Assembly (NCBI GenBank): GCA_017475005.1
Contig: JAFVGI010000024.1
Location: 59,373-123,372, forward strand
From: Prevotella sp.
GTDB taxonomy: Bacteria > Bacteroidota > Bacteroidia > Bacteroidales > Bacteroidaceae
Length of the DNA stretch: 64,000 nt
Reading direction: 5' to 3'
Shown here: positions 25,948 through 34,832 of the stretch, piece after piece
Layout of the letters: each line of letters opens with the position of its first letter
Numbering within the stretch: position 1 is the stretch's first letter
The notes under the pieces: model-generated
The model's input: the letters and a program-made list of their open reading frames with translations, nothing else
Told to the model about the DNA's origin: nothing
The model's database searches: none
Made by a program: the position numbers and the translations under genes

Positions 25948-26802
25948 TTATCTTCTTCTGCGGTGTCTTCTGTATTTACGTCCGTGACGTCTTGACTTCT
26001 TGTTGGAAACAGATGTTGTGTCATCATTCTCAACAACAGGCTGAGCATCATTCTTCACGATTGTCGTATCTACATTTGCCGTATCTCGGCTCACCGTATC
26101 CATTACTACTGTTTGTGGTTCTGCTGATGGTGTAGGGGTTGCAGTATTGTATCTGCTGAATCCGTATATTGCAGCAATCACAATTAATATTCCAACTGCT
26201 ATACCAACGAAGATATTGCTACTTCCATGCATGCGCTCAGAGATTGACTTCTGACCATCATTATCTATTGACAATGCAACAGGTTTTTCCTCAACTTTCT
26301 CTGGAACTACTTCAGGAACAGCCTTCTTCGGAGTTTTTTTCTTGGGCGCAGGTTTGTCTTCAACCTTTACCTCTTCTTTTGGTTCTTCCTTGATTTCCGC
26401 CTTTACTTCTTCAATAACTTCTTCCTGCTCATCATCCTGAGAATCTTCAGCATCATCCACAGGAGTCATTTCGTCAAGCAGAGGACTTTTGTCATCTATC
26501 TCAACAGTCTCAAAATGAGCGAACGGCTTATTGATGGCATTCTTCATAAGAGCATCAGGAAGGAAGGTTATTCTGTCATGTTCGCCAATAATTACTCTCT
26601 CGCCAGTATTCACATTAACACTGGCACGAGATTTCATTGCTTGCATTTTGAATGTACCAAAACCCTTTATTTTTACCAATCTGTCAGCTTCCAGGCCTTC
26701 ATTGATAGTATCTACCAACTTCTGAACGAACTCCTCAGCTTCTGCAACCTTAATATTATGTTGAGAAGCTACTATCTTGGCTATATCTTTTATTGTTACC
26801 AT
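25948..26802 (-). CDS. HU-family DNA-binding protein fused to acidic linker, membrane helix and Arg-rich tail
   Basis: 284 residues. Seen: an HU/IHF fold at 1-95 (MVTIKDIAKIVASQ, KIKGFGTFKMQ), then a long charged linker rich in E/K/P (about 110-190), one membrane helix (about 196-214, IFVGIAVGILIVIAAIYGF), a Thr/Val/Asp-rich segment and a basic end (SRRHGRKYRRHRRRR). This architecture would tether DNA to the inner membrane, with the Arg-rich tail on the periplasmic side if the HU domain is cytoplasmic. It sits between a normal HU gene (10 bp) and lon (2 bp). Function is inference; the domain order is seen directly. Confidence 0.88.
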   Translation of the reverse strand: MVTIKDIAKIVASQHNIKVAEAEEFVQKLVDTINEGLEADRLVKIKGFGTFKMQAMKSRASVNVNTGERVIIGEHDRITFLPDALMKNAINKPFAHFETVEIDDKSPLLDEMTPVDDAEDSQDDEQEEVIEEVKAEIKEEPKEEVKVEDKPAPKKKTPKKAVPEVVPEKVEEKPVALSIDNDGQKSISERMHGSSNIFVGIAVGILIVIAAIYGFSRYNTATPTPSAEPQTVVMDTVSRDTANVDTTIVKNDAQPVVENDDTTSVSNKKSRRHGRKYRRHRRRR

Positions 26803-26812
26803 AATCTTCTAC

Positions 26813-27067
26813 CTATTTTTTTCTTGGTTTAAATGTTGCAACGAGTTTTGGTGGCACCAGATTCTTTTTTCCTGTTCCTGGATTGACAATGATTCTTTCA
26901 TTTCGTTTTCTCACGTCAAAAGTACCCAACCCGCTGATATTAACAGGTTCTGCATCACACATCTTATCAATTATGGCTTTGACGGTTGTCAGTACCATAC
27001 CCTGGGTGTCTGTTGTCTTACCGCCTGTTTTCTGCGACAAGGCCGTTATCAAATCTTTGTTATTCAT
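26813..27067 (-). CDS. HU-family DNA-binding protein (short)
   Basis: 84 residues with the HU fold: N-terminal helices (MNNKDLITALSQKTGGKT), the NISGLGTFDVRKR turn and the arm region (NPGTGKKNLVPPKLVATF). It is a nucleoid protein that bends DNA. It overlaps the rimO 3' end by 8 bp and precedes the membrane-tethered HU by 10 bp. The adjacent pair could form heterodimers, which is inference only. Confidence 0.92.
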   Translation of the reverse strand: MNNKDLITALSQKTGGKTTDTQGMVLTTVKAIIDKMCDAEPVNISGLGTFDVRKRNERIIVNPGTGKKNLVPPKLVATFKPRKK

Positions 27068-28367
27068 ATGATTTTATTTTAGCATATAAGTCGAAATCTT
27101 CTGAATCTGTTACCACAACATTATAGAATTCCCCTACTTTCAATTGTGCTTTCTCTGCACTTATAAGTATTTCCGGGTCTACTTCTGGCGAGGAGTACTG
27201 GCTACGGGCAATGTAATAATCATTCTCTCTTCTGTCGATAACAACTTCGAGGGTCTTACCAATCTTCTCATCCATTATCTCGTGCGAAATACGTTGTTGT
27301 ACTCTCATCAGTTTGCTGAGACGCGCCTGTTTCACCTCTTCTGGTATATTGTCTTCAAAATGCTCTGCACTATAAGTACCTTCTTCCTCAGAATAAGCGA
27401 AAGCACCTAACCTGTCAAAACGAGCCCACTTTACGAAATCTATCAATTCATTAAAGTCTTCATCCGTCTCTCCAGGATATCCTACCATCATTGTCGTTCT
27501 GAGACATATTCCCGGCACTTCTTCGCGTAACCGTTTTATGAGTTCTATTGTCTCTTCCTTAGTAGTATTGCGTCGCATATTGCTAAGCACATTTGTTGAG
27601 ATGTGCTGTAACGCTATATCAAGATATTTGCAGACATTATCCTTCTCACGCATTACCTTTAGCAGTTCCATCGGGAATTGTGTAGGATAGGCATAGTGGA
27701 GTCTTATCCAATGTACCCCAGGAATGTCAGCCATCTTTTCTATCAATTCTGCTATATGACGCTTACCGTCCTTATCAACACCAAAATATGTCAGTTCTTG
27801 GGCAATGACATTAAATTCTTTCACGCCCTCCTTCACGCGTTCTTTGACTTCGTCTAAGATATCCTCTATATCACGACTTTGATGTTTTCCGGTAATAAGA
27901 GGGATGGCGCAATAGGCACAATGTCTGTCACAGCCTTCCGATATCTTTATGTAGCAGGAATATCTTGTGCTAGACGAAGGCTTGCCAGTTTTCGGTGAAA
28001 TCTTGGAAGATGAATTCGCATTCTTGCAACATTCCGCAACAAGTCCTTTCCAATCAAACTTTCCGTAATACTTATCTACTTCTGGAATCTCTTGCTGTAG
28101 TTCTTTCAGATAGCGTTGCGAAAGACAACCCATAACATATAGATGACGGATACGACCTTTCGTTTTTGCATCAGCAAACTGCAATATGGTATCTATACTT
28201 TCCTGCTTTGCATCTTCTATGAATCCACAGGTATTTATGATGACAGTATCTCCCGTTACCTTTGGCGCATCAATAGCGCAGCGAAGACCATTCTTCAAGA
28301 ACAGTCTTTGCAATGTCTCGCTATCAACGAGATTCTTTGAGCAACCAAGAGAAATAATATCTATCAT
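27060..28367 (-). CDS. rimO: ribosomal protein S12 methylthiotransferase RimO
   Basis: 435 residues. RimO is a radical-SAM enzyme that adds a methylthio group to an aspartate of ribosomal protein S12. Seen: N-terminal MTTase domain (SLGCSKNLVDSE), the radical-SAM motif CDRHCAYC within KISEGCDRHCAYCAIP (about residue 149), and a C-terminal TRAM region. Full length. It overlaps ftsY by 4 bp and the HU gene by 8 bp. Confidence 0.96.
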   Translation of the reverse strand: MIDIISLGCSKNLVDSETLQRLFLKNGLRCAIDAPKVTGDTVIINTCGFIEDAKQESIDTILQFADAKTKGRIRHLYVMGCLSQRYLKELQQEIPEVDKYYGKFDWKGLVAECCKNANSSSKISPKTGKPSSSTRYSCYIKISEGCDRHCAYCAIPLITGKHQSRDIEDILDEVKERVKEGVKEFNVIAQELTYFGVDKDGKRHIAELIEKMADIPGVHWIRLHYAYPTQFPMELLKVMREKDNVCKYLDIALQHISTNVLSNMRRNTTKEETIELIKRLREEVPGICLRTTMMVGYPGETDEDFNELIDFVKWARFDRLGAFAYSEEEGTYSAEHFEDNIPEEVKQARLSKLMRVQQRISHEIMDEKIGKTLEVVIDRRENDYYIARSQYSSPEVDPEILISAEKAQLKVGEFYNVVVTDSEDFDLYAKIKSYE

Positions 28368-29320
28368 TTATTATCGAAAAGCGAATTTACGAATTCCTGT
28401 CTGTTGAACAACTGTAGGTCTTCCATCCCTTCTCCCAACCCTATATATTTGACAGGCACTTTCAGTTGGTCGGATATTCCTATCACTACTCCGCCCTTTG
28501 CTGTACCGTCAATTTTTGTGATAGCAAGAGAAGTTATTTGTGTAACAGCCGAGAATTGTTTTGCCTGTTCAAAGGCGTTCTGTCCTGTTGAGCCATCAAG
28601 TACAAGCATCACCTCATCAGGAGCCTCAGGCATTACCTTCTTCATTACCTCCTTAATTTTCTTGAGCTCATTCATGAGGTTCACCTTGTTGTGCAGTCGT
28701 CCTGCGGTATCTATCAGCACCACATCAGCACCACTTGCTTTTGCTGACTGCAGGGTATCAAATGCCACACTGGCTGGGTCTGCCCCCATCTGTTGCTTTA
28801 CAACTGTTACCCCTACTCTTTCGCCCCATATGCATAACTGCTCTACTGCAGCAGCCCTGAAGGTATCAGCAGCTCCAAGCACCACCTTCAAACCTTCCGA
28901 CTTAAACAGATGAGCCAACTTACCAATAGTTGTTGTCTTACCAACCCCATTTACGCCGACTACCAATATCACATATGGTTTGTGATCTGTAGGAAGAGTC
29001 CAAGAGCCATCACCCTGAGCATTATTTTCTGCCATCAAAGTGGCTATCTCTTCACGCAATATATTGTTGAGTTCGCTTGTGGAAACATACTTGTCACGAG
29101 CAACACGCTCCTGTATCCTCTCAATAATCTTTAACGTAGTGTCAACACCGACATCACTTGTGATAAGCATCTCTTCAAGGTCGTCAAGCACATCGTCATC
29201 AACTGTATCTTTAGCTGCAACGACACGAACCACCTTATCTAAGAAACTCTGCTTTGTCTTTTCTAGTCCTTTATCTAATGTCTCTTTTTTCTCTTTACTG
29301 AATAATCCGAAAAAGCCCAT
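28364..29320 (-). CDS. ftsY: signal recognition particle receptor FtsY
   Basis: 318 residues. FtsY is the GTPase receptor that docks SRP-ribosome complexes at the membrane. Seen: N domain (about 1-95), then the G domain with G1 GVNGVGKTTTIGKLA (about 120), DTAGRLHNK (G3), TKIDGTAKGG (G4) and GLGEGMEDL at the end. The acidic A domain of E. coli FtsY is absent, as in many other bacteria. It is the first gene of the nine-gene leftward operon and has a consensus promoter just upstream. Confidence 0.96.
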   Translation of the reverse strand: MGFFGLFSKEKKETLDKGLEKTKQSFLDKVVRVVAAKDTVDDDVLDDLEEMLITSDVGVDTTLKIIERIQERVARDKYVSTSELNNILREEIATLMAENNAQGDGSWTLPTDHKPYVILVVGVNGVGKTTTIGKLAHLFKSEGLKVVLGAADTFRAAAVEQLCIWGERVGVTVVKQQMGADPASVAFDTLQSAKASGADVVLIDTAGRLHNKVNLMNELKKIKEVMKKVMPEAPDEVMLVLDGSTGQNAFEQAKQFSAVTQITSLAITKIDGTAKGGVVIGISDQLKVPVKYIGLGEGMEDLQLFNRQEFVNSLFDNK

Positions 29321-29348
29321 TTCCTAATATATAATTAAATTTCGGGCG

Positions 29349-29379
29349 CAAAGATACAAAAAAATAGCGAAATAACAAA
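29349..29379 (-). promoter_or_regulatory. consensus promoter of the ftsY operon
   Basis: Reverse strand: TTTG (29376-29379), 19-bp spacer, TATCTTTG (29349-29356). Exact match to the Bacteroidota consensus; the ATG is 29 bp further on. It is the only clear promoter I see for the 12-kb run down to 17113. Confidence 0.85.
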
Positions 29380-29462
29380 GAAATAAGATTTCTTAACTCT
29401 AAATTATTTACCTTTTCCCTCATTTTTATGCATAAAAATTACCTCGTGTCAATTCTTTATAT

Positions 29463-29470
29463 TACCTTTG
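29463..29470 (+). promoter_or_regulatory. -7 box for the BASS transporter gene
   Basis: TACCTTTG ten bases before the ATG at 29480; no convincing TTTG 19-21 bp upstream. It argues against the in-frame TTG at 29468 as start and implies a very short leader. Confidence 0.6.
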
Positions 29471-29479
29471 CGCCCAATT

Positions 29480-30496
29480 ATGTATAAAATATTGTATAAA
29501 TTCAGTCAGTGGCTGTCCACATACACTTCGTGGTTTATAATAGCCATCGCAGTAGTAACATACTTCATTCCAGACATTTTCACATGGGTTCACGGCACCA
29601 CACAATCATGCATTCTGGGATTCATTATGCTCACTATGGGATTAACCCTTACGATGCAGGACATGCGGATTCTTGCTGCCAGGCCTTTAGACATCCTTAT
29701 CGGCACCTGTGCACAATATAGTCTTATGCCCCTGATAGCATGGAGTCTGACAATTGGCGCAAGTACTTTGTGTGAGACATTTTTTCATGTCTCGCTTTTC
29801 GGAAATGCTTTTCAACCTATCGTAGTGGGATTAATATTGGTAGGATGCTGTCCTGGAGGTGTTTCCAGCAACATTATGTCATACCTCTGCAGAGGCGATG
29901 TCGCATACTCTGTTGGAATGACAACAGTATCCACTTTACTGGCCCCTATTGTCACCCCGATTTTGGTGCTTTGGTTTGCAGGAGAACAAGTGGAAGTTGA
30001 TGCTTTGGGAATGTTTCTTAACATCCTTATTGTCACGCTGTTACCTGTCAGCATAGGTTTTTTTGCAAATCTCTTTTATGGTCACAACGAAGGGTTCAAA
30101 AAGGCACAAGCCGTAATGCCTGCATTTTCAGTATTAGGACTTGCTTGCATAGTAGGCGGTGTGATTGCTGCTGTACGAGACAAATTAATGATAGAAGGAT
30201 TAACATTCTTCCTTATAGTATTTGCCGTCGTACTCTGTCATAACAGCCTTGGATATCTTACAGGTTATAGCGTAGGAAAGATATTCGGTTTCTCAAAAGC
30301 TAAGAACCGCACTATTTCCATTGAGGTCGGCATGCAGAATGCAGGACTTGCTACTGTCCTTGCCTCAACATTCTTTGCTATCAGTTGTCCGCTTTCCGTA
30401 ATACCTGCTGCTGTCAGTTGTGCATGGCATTCTATTTCCGGAACCATATTGGCTACCTGGTTCAGGAACAGGGATAAGGAAGAGGTTAACGGTTAG
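29480..30496 (+). CDS. bile acid:sodium symporter (BASS) family transporter
   Basis: 338 residues from the ATG at 29480. Seen: about ten hydrophobic helices, the BASS motifs LTMGLTLTMQDM and GCCPGGVSSNIMSYLCRGD (Na+-site Gly/Ser-rich turn), and EVGMQNAGLATVLA in the second half. Members move bile acids, pantoate or other organic anions with Na+; the substrate here is unknown. The last residues (VNG, then TAG) fall in GGTTAAC/GGTTAGT heptamers, and the gene converges on the NUDIX gene with only 10 bp between stops. Confidence 0.92.
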   Translation: MYKILYKFSQWLSTYTSWFIIAIAVVTYFIPDIFTWVHGTTQSCILGFIMLTMGLTLTMQDMRILAARPLDILIGTCAQYSLMPLIAWSLTIGASTLCETFFHVSLFGNAFQPIVVGLILVGCCPGGVSSNIMSYLCRGDVAYSVGMTTVSTLLAPIVTPILVLWFAGEQVEVDALGMFLNILIVTLLPVSIGFFANLFYGHNEGFKKAQAVMPAFSVLGLACIVGGVIAAVRDKLMIEGLTFFLIVFAVVLCHNSLGYLTGYSVGKIFGFSKAKNRTISIEVGMQNAGLATVLASTFFAISCPLSVIPAAVSCAWHSISGTILATWFRNRDKEEVNG

Positions 30497-30511
30497 TAGT
30501 TCGCAGTTACT
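30484..30511. repeat. heptamer repeat over both convergent stop codons (BASS/NUDIX)
   Basis: Units GGTTAAC, GGTTAGT, AGTTCGC, AGTTACT. The BASS stop (TAG 30494-30496) lies in the second unit and the NUDIX stop (TAA on the reverse strand, 30507-30509) in the fourth. Confidence 0.7.
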
Positions 30512-31037
30512 GAAGTTTTAGGAGCAAAAATTCCTTCTCAAACATAGGGGTAAGAACATTCTTACCTATTGCGGAGCGTATCTCGTTAATACTCCAATAT
30601 TTACCACCTTGTGTCTCTGTAGGTGACGGATGTAATTCTCCCTCATATTCTGTCGTGAAGACATATACCAATTCACGTTCTATATTATTTTCAAAGATAT
30701 ATGTCTTGACGAGTTTTGGGGTATAACTATTTGATGGCAGTCCTATCTCCTCATTCACCTCACGAGCCAGAGCTGTCATCACATCCTCTCCTAAATCCAC
30801 GTGCCCGCCAGTTGCTGTGTCCCACTTGTCTGGTTGCACACTCTTCCATTTTGCACGATGCTGAAGGTACAACTCTCCACGAGAATTGAAAACATGCAGA
30901 TGTACCACAGGATGCAGGCGTTTTGTACCATCATGGGCTTCTGCACGAGTAATCTGCCCTACTACATTACCTGCTTCATCTACTTCCGGAAATAGTTCTG
31001 TATCTTTGTCAGAGGTTATAAAATTGCGCTTTTCCAT
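30507..31037 (-). CDS. NUDIX hydrolase
   Basis: 176 residues. NUDIX enzymes cleave nucleoside diphosphates linked to another group. Seen: the Nudix box from GGHVDLGEDVMTALAREVNE (about residues 94-113) continuing EIGL, fitting GX5EX7REUXEEXGU. The N-terminal layout (DEAGNVVGQITRAEAHDG, HPVVHLHVFNSRGELYLQHR) resembles the IPP-isomerase-like branch, but the extra IDI catalytic residues cannot be confirmed. Convergent with the BASS gene and divergent from etfB. Confidence 0.9.
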   Translation of the reverse strand: MEKRNFITSDKDTELFPEVDEAGNVVGQITRAEAHDGTKRLHPVVHLHVFNSRGELYLQHRAKWKSVQPDKWDTATGGHVDLGEDVMTALAREVNEEIGLPSNSYTPKLVKTYIFENNIERELVYVFTTEYEGELHPSPTETQGGKYWSINEIRSAIGKNVLTPMFEKEFLLLKLQ

Positions 31038-31108
31038 TGCTTTCTTTTTATTCTACTATTAATAACGTGAGAAGAGTGTCATTTGTTGTGTTATTTTTTG
31101 TTTATTTT

Positions 31109-31140
31109 TTTGCATTTCTCAAAACTTAATTGTACCTTTG
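31109..31140 (+). promoter_or_regulatory. consensus promoter of the etfB-to-manA operon
   Basis: TTTG (31109-31112), 20-bp spacer, TACCTTTG (31133-31140); the etfB ATG follows 45 bp later. Exact consensus. Confidence 0.88.
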
Positions 31141-31185
31141 TGCGCAAAATAGAAAAACATCTACTTAATTTAAAAGAATACAATC

Positions 31186-31995
31186 ATGAGTTTGAAAATC
31201 GTTGTACTTGCAAAGCAAGTCCCCGACACGCACAATGTAGGTCCTGACGCTATGACAGCAGAAGGTACTATCAATCGTAGTGCGTTGCCAGCAATCTTCA
31301 ATCCCGATGACCTCAATGCTTTGGAGCAGGCTCTCCAGTTGAAAGAGAAATTTCCGGGAAGTACCATCACAGTTGTCACCATGGGTTTGCCAAAGTCTGC
31401 AGACATCATCCGTGAGTCGCTCTATCGTGGAGCTGATGCAGGATATGTAGTAACAGACCGTTGTCTTGGTGGTGCAGATACTCTGGCAACTTCATACACT
31501 CTGTCACAAGCCATAAAGAAGATTGGCGACTACGACATCATTCTTGGTGGACGACAGGCTATTGATGGTGATACAGCACAGGTTGGACCACAGATAGCAG
31601 AAAAACTGGGTCTTACACAGGTAACATACGCTGAAGAGATTCTCTCTCTCGATCCAAAGGCAAAGAAAATCGTCATCAGACGTCATATCGACGGTGGTGT
31701 AGAAACCGTTGAGGCTCCTATGCCTCTTGTTGTTACTGTCAACGGCTCTGCTGCTGAGTGCCGTCCTGCTAATGCAAAGCGCATCATGGCATACAAGAAG
31801 GCTGTAATTCCTGAGTGGAATGCCACTGACATCAACTGCGATATGAATCAGGTTGGTAAGACGGGTTCACCAACTAACGTTAAGAAGGTTGAGAACATTG
31901 TCTTCAAGGCAAAGGAAAGTCGCACTATGACAGGCTCTGACGAAGACATCAACAGCCTTATGGCAGAACTTATTAATGACAAAATCATAGGATAA
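31186..31995 (+). CDS. etfB: electron transfer flavoprotein beta subunit
   Basis: 269 residues. EtfB binds the electron-transfer or bifurcating cofactor and passes electrons between acyl-CoA dehydrogenase and other carriers. Seen: VVLAKQVPDT at the N-terminus, FNPDDLNALEQALQLKE, the nucleotide-binding GGRQAIDGDTAQVGPQIAE and the recognition-loop region with EAPMPLVVTVNG. Sequence style is close to the clostridial/anaerobe EtfB group. Followed 21 bp later by etfA. With an Rnf complex in the same chromosome region, a role in flavin-based electron confurcation or bifurcation is possible but not proven. Confidence 0.94.
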   Translation: MSLKIVVLAKQVPDTHNVGPDAMTAEGTINRSALPAIFNPDDLNALEQALQLKEKFPGSTITVVTMGLPKSADIIRESLYRGADAGYVVTDRCLGGADTLATSYTLSQAIKKIGDYDIILGGRQAIDGDTAQVGPQIAEKLGLTQVTYAEEILSLDPKAKKIVIRRHIDGGVETVEAPMPLVVTVNGSAAECRPANAKRIMAYKKAVIPEWNATDINCDMNQVGKTGSPTNVKKVENIVFKAKESRTMTGSDEDINSLMAELINDKIIG

Positions 31996-32016
31996 CGAAA
32001 AAAAAACATATACATT

Positions 32017-33057
32017 ATGAATAGCGTTTTTGTATATTGTGAAATAGAGGGTACAAAAGTAAAGGATGTAGCCCTCGAGCTCCTTACCAAGGGGCGTAAG
32101 CTTGCCAACACCCTCGGTGTGCAGTTGGAATGTATCATCGCTGGTTCCGGCCTCAATGGTGTTGAGAATCAAGTAATAAAATATGGTGTTGACAAAGTAC
32201 ATATCTTCGATGCAGAAGGTTTGTTCCCATACACTTCTAATCCTCATACCGCTCTCGTAGTAAACCTCTTCAAGGAGGAAAATCCACAGATATGTCTCAT
32301 GGGTGCTACCGTAATAGGTCGCGACCTTGGACCAAGAGTCTCTTCTGCTCTCTTCAGCGGTCTGACCGCCGACTGTACACAGTTGGAGATTGACGATTTT
32401 GACATGAAGGTGAAGAACGAGGCCGGCGAACTGGTTGACAAGCACTATGAGAATCAGCTCATGCAGATTCGTCCTGCTTTCGGTGGCAATATCGTTGCTA
32501 CTATCGTAAACCCAGAGCATCGTCCACAGATGGCAACAGTTCGTGAGGGTGTGATGAAGAAAGAAGTGCTTGACGAGAATTATAAAGGTGAAGTAATACG
32601 CCACGACGTTGCAAAATATGTTCCTGAAACAGAATATGTCGTAAAGGTTCTCGACCGCCACGTTCAGCAGGCGAAGCATAACCTCAAGGGCTCACCAATC
32701 ATCGTTTCTGGTGGTTACGGTGTTGGTAGCAAGGAAGGTTTTGATATGCTCTTCGAACTGGCAAAGGAACTCCACGCAGAGGTTGGTGCTTCTCGTGCTG
32801 CCGTTGATGCAGGATGGATTGACAACGACCGTCAGATAGGCCAGACAGGTGTCACAGTACGCCCGAAGGTTTATATCGCCTGCGGCATTTCAGGACAGAT
32901 ACAGCATATTGCTGGTATGCAGGATTCCGGCATCATCATTTCCATCAACAATGATCCTGATGCTCCTATTAACACCATAGCCGACTATGTCATCAATGGC
33001 ACAGTAGAAGAGGTGGTTCCAAAAATGATAAAGTATTACAAGCAGAATAATAAGTGA
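32017..33057 (+). CDS. etfA: electron transfer flavoprotein alpha subunit
   Basis: 346 residues. Seen: N-terminal alpha/beta domain, then the C-terminal FAD domain with GGYGVGSKEGFD, AVDAGWIDNDRQIGQTG, PKVYIACGISGQIQHIAGM and SINNDPDAPI, the standard EtfA FAD motif set. The stop TGA overlaps the ATG of the acyl-CoA dehydrogenase by one base (TGATG). Confidence 0.95.
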   Translation: MNSVFVYCEIEGTKVKDVALELLTKGRKLANTLGVQLECIIAGSGLNGVENQVIKYGVDKVHIFDAEGLFPYTSNPHTALVVNLFKEENPQICLMGATVIGRDLGPRVSSALFSGLTADCTQLEIDDFDMKVKNEAGELVDKHYENQLMQIRPAFGGNIVATIVNPEHRPQMATVREGVMKKEVLDENYKGEVIRHDVAKYVPETEYVVKVLDRHVQQAKHNLKGSPIIVSGGYGVGSKEGFDMLFELAKELHAEVGASRAAVDAGWIDNDRQIGQTGVTVRPKVYIACGISGQIQHIAGMQDSGIIISINNDPDAPINTIADYVINGTVEEVVPKMIKYYKQNNK

Positions 33058-34832
33058 TGAATTTCTATTTAGATAATCCTGAGATGAAATTCCATCTCAA
33101 TCACCCATTGCTCAAGCATATCGTTGAGCTGAAAGAAAGAAATTATGCCGACTTCGGCAAGTATGATTATGCACCAGAGAATTTCGAGGATGCGATGGAC
33201 TCTTACGAGCGCATCATCTCTCTTGCCGGCGACATTTGCGCTAACGTCATAGCACCTAATGCCGAGGCCGTAGATGCTGAAGGACCTCACGTTGAGAACA
33301 ACCGCATGGTTTATGCCAGCAAGACCTACGACAACCTGAAGGCTTGCCGTCAGGCTGGTTTGCATGGTGTCTTGATGCCACGCCGCTATGGTGGTCTCAA
33401 CTTCCCACAATTCATCTATGCTCCTATCAACGAGATGATGGCAACAGCCGATACCGGTTTCGAGAATATATGGTCTTTGCAGGATTGTATCTCTACCCTC
33501 TACGAATTCGGCAATGAGGAGCAGCGCAAGAAGTATATCCCACTCGTATGTAATGGTGCTACCATGTCAATGGACCTGACTGAGCCTGATGCCGGTTCCG
33601 ACCTGCAGAGTGTCATGCTGAAGGCTACATACGACGAGAAGGAAGACTGCTGGCGTCTGAATGGCTGTAAGCGTTTCATTACCAACGGTGACTCCGACAT
33701 CCACCTTGTGCTGGCTCGTTCAGAAGAAGGCACTCGCGACGGTCGCGGACTTTCTATGTTCATCTACGACAAGCGCAACTGCGGTGTTGACGTACGTCGT
33801 ATTGAGAACAAACTGGGCATACACGGTTCTCCTACATGCGAACTGGTATATAAGAATGCCAAGGCAGAGCTCTGCGGCGACCGCAAGTTGGGACTTATAA
33901 AATATGTCATGGCACTGATGAACGGTGCACGTCTGGGTATTGCTGGCCAGTCAACCGGTCTGTCACAGATGGCTTACAACGAGGCTTTGGCATACGCAAA
34001 GGACCGTAAACAGTTCGGTAAGGCTATCATCGAGTTCCCTGCCGTTTACGACATGCTTGCAATAATGAAGGCCAAGCTTGATGCTGGCCGTGCCCTCTAT
34101 TATGCTACAGCACGTTATGTGGATATCTACAAGATTTGGGAAGACATTGAGCGCGACCGCAAGGCAGAAGGTGGTAAGCTGGAGCCTGCAGAGCGCACAG
34201 AATACAAGACCTTCGCACGTCTGGCTGATGCCTTTACACCTGTTGCAAAGGGTATGACATCCGAATATGCTAACCAGAATGCCTATGACGGCATACAGGT
34301 ACACGGCGGTTCAGGCTTCATGCTTGAATATGCTTGCCAGCGTCTCTATCGCGATGCCCGTATCCTGTCCATCTATGAGGGTACTACACAGTTGCAGTGC
34401 GTTGCAGCAGGACGTTACATCACCAACGGCACATATGGACAGATTATTGCCGACATCCTCGAGAAGGGCGAGGCAGGAATGGCTATGTCATCTCTTGCAG
34501 AAGCCGGTGAGTGTGATGCCAACTGGTGCGGTGCAGAGTTTGCTGCCCTCAAGGAGCGTATGGCAAAGGCTGCCGAGAAATACAACGAGGCTGTGGCATA
34601 TACCAATGACCAGAAAGACGACGACTTCAAGAACCTCGTTCTGCGTCACCTCTACGAAATGGCTGCCGACATTATCATGTCATTGCTGCTCATCGGAGAT
34701 GCTACAAAGAACCCAGAGCTATTCGCTAAGTCTGCAAAGGTTTACAACCGCTATGCTGCCGCTGAAATAGAGAAGCACTATGACTTCATTATGTCACTGA
34801 GTGTTGAAAATCTGACAGACTATCAGGCATAG
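33057..34832 (+). CDS. acyl-CoA dehydrogenase, large form
   Basis: 591 residues from the ATG at 33057; a GTG one codon earlier is less likely. Seen: the acyl-CoA dehydrogenase fold with SMDLTEPDAGSDLQSVM (FAD/substrate motif), GCKRFITNGDSDIHLVLAR, YAKDRKQFGKAI and the C-terminal catalytic segment DARILSIYEGTTQLQ (Glu). About 200 residues longer than short-chain enzymes, with a C-terminal helical extension as in FadE5-like members. The preferred substrate is unknown. Direct coupling with etfAB suggests that it donates or accepts electrons through this Etf. Confidence 0.92.
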   Translation: MNFYLDNPEMKFHLNHPLLKHIVELKERNYADFGKYDYAPENFEDAMDSYERIISLAGDICANVIAPNAEAVDAEGPHVENNRMVYASKTYDNLKACRQAGLHGVLMPRRYGGLNFPQFIYAPINEMMATADTGFENIWSLQDCISTLYEFGNEEQRKKYIPLVCNGATMSMDLTEPDAGSDLQSVMLKATYDEKEDCWRLNGCKRFITNGDSDIHLVLARSEEGTRDGRGLSMFIYDKRNCGVDVRRIENKLGIHGSPTCELVYKNAKAELCGDRKLGLIKYVMALMNGARLGIAGQSTGLSQMAYNEALAYAKDRKQFGKAIIEFPAVYDMLAIMKAKLDAGRALYYATARYVDIYKIWEDIERDRKAEGGKLEPAERTEYKTFARLADAFTPVAKGMTSEYANQNAYDGIQVHGGSGFMLEYACQRLYRDARILSIYEGTTQLQCVAAGRYITNGTYGQIIADILEKGEAGMAMSSLAEAGECDANWCGAEFAALKERMAKAAEKYNEAVAYTNDQKDDDFKNLVLRHLYEMAADIIMSLLLIGDATKNPELFAKSAKVYNRYAAAEIEKHYDFIMSLSVENLTDYQA

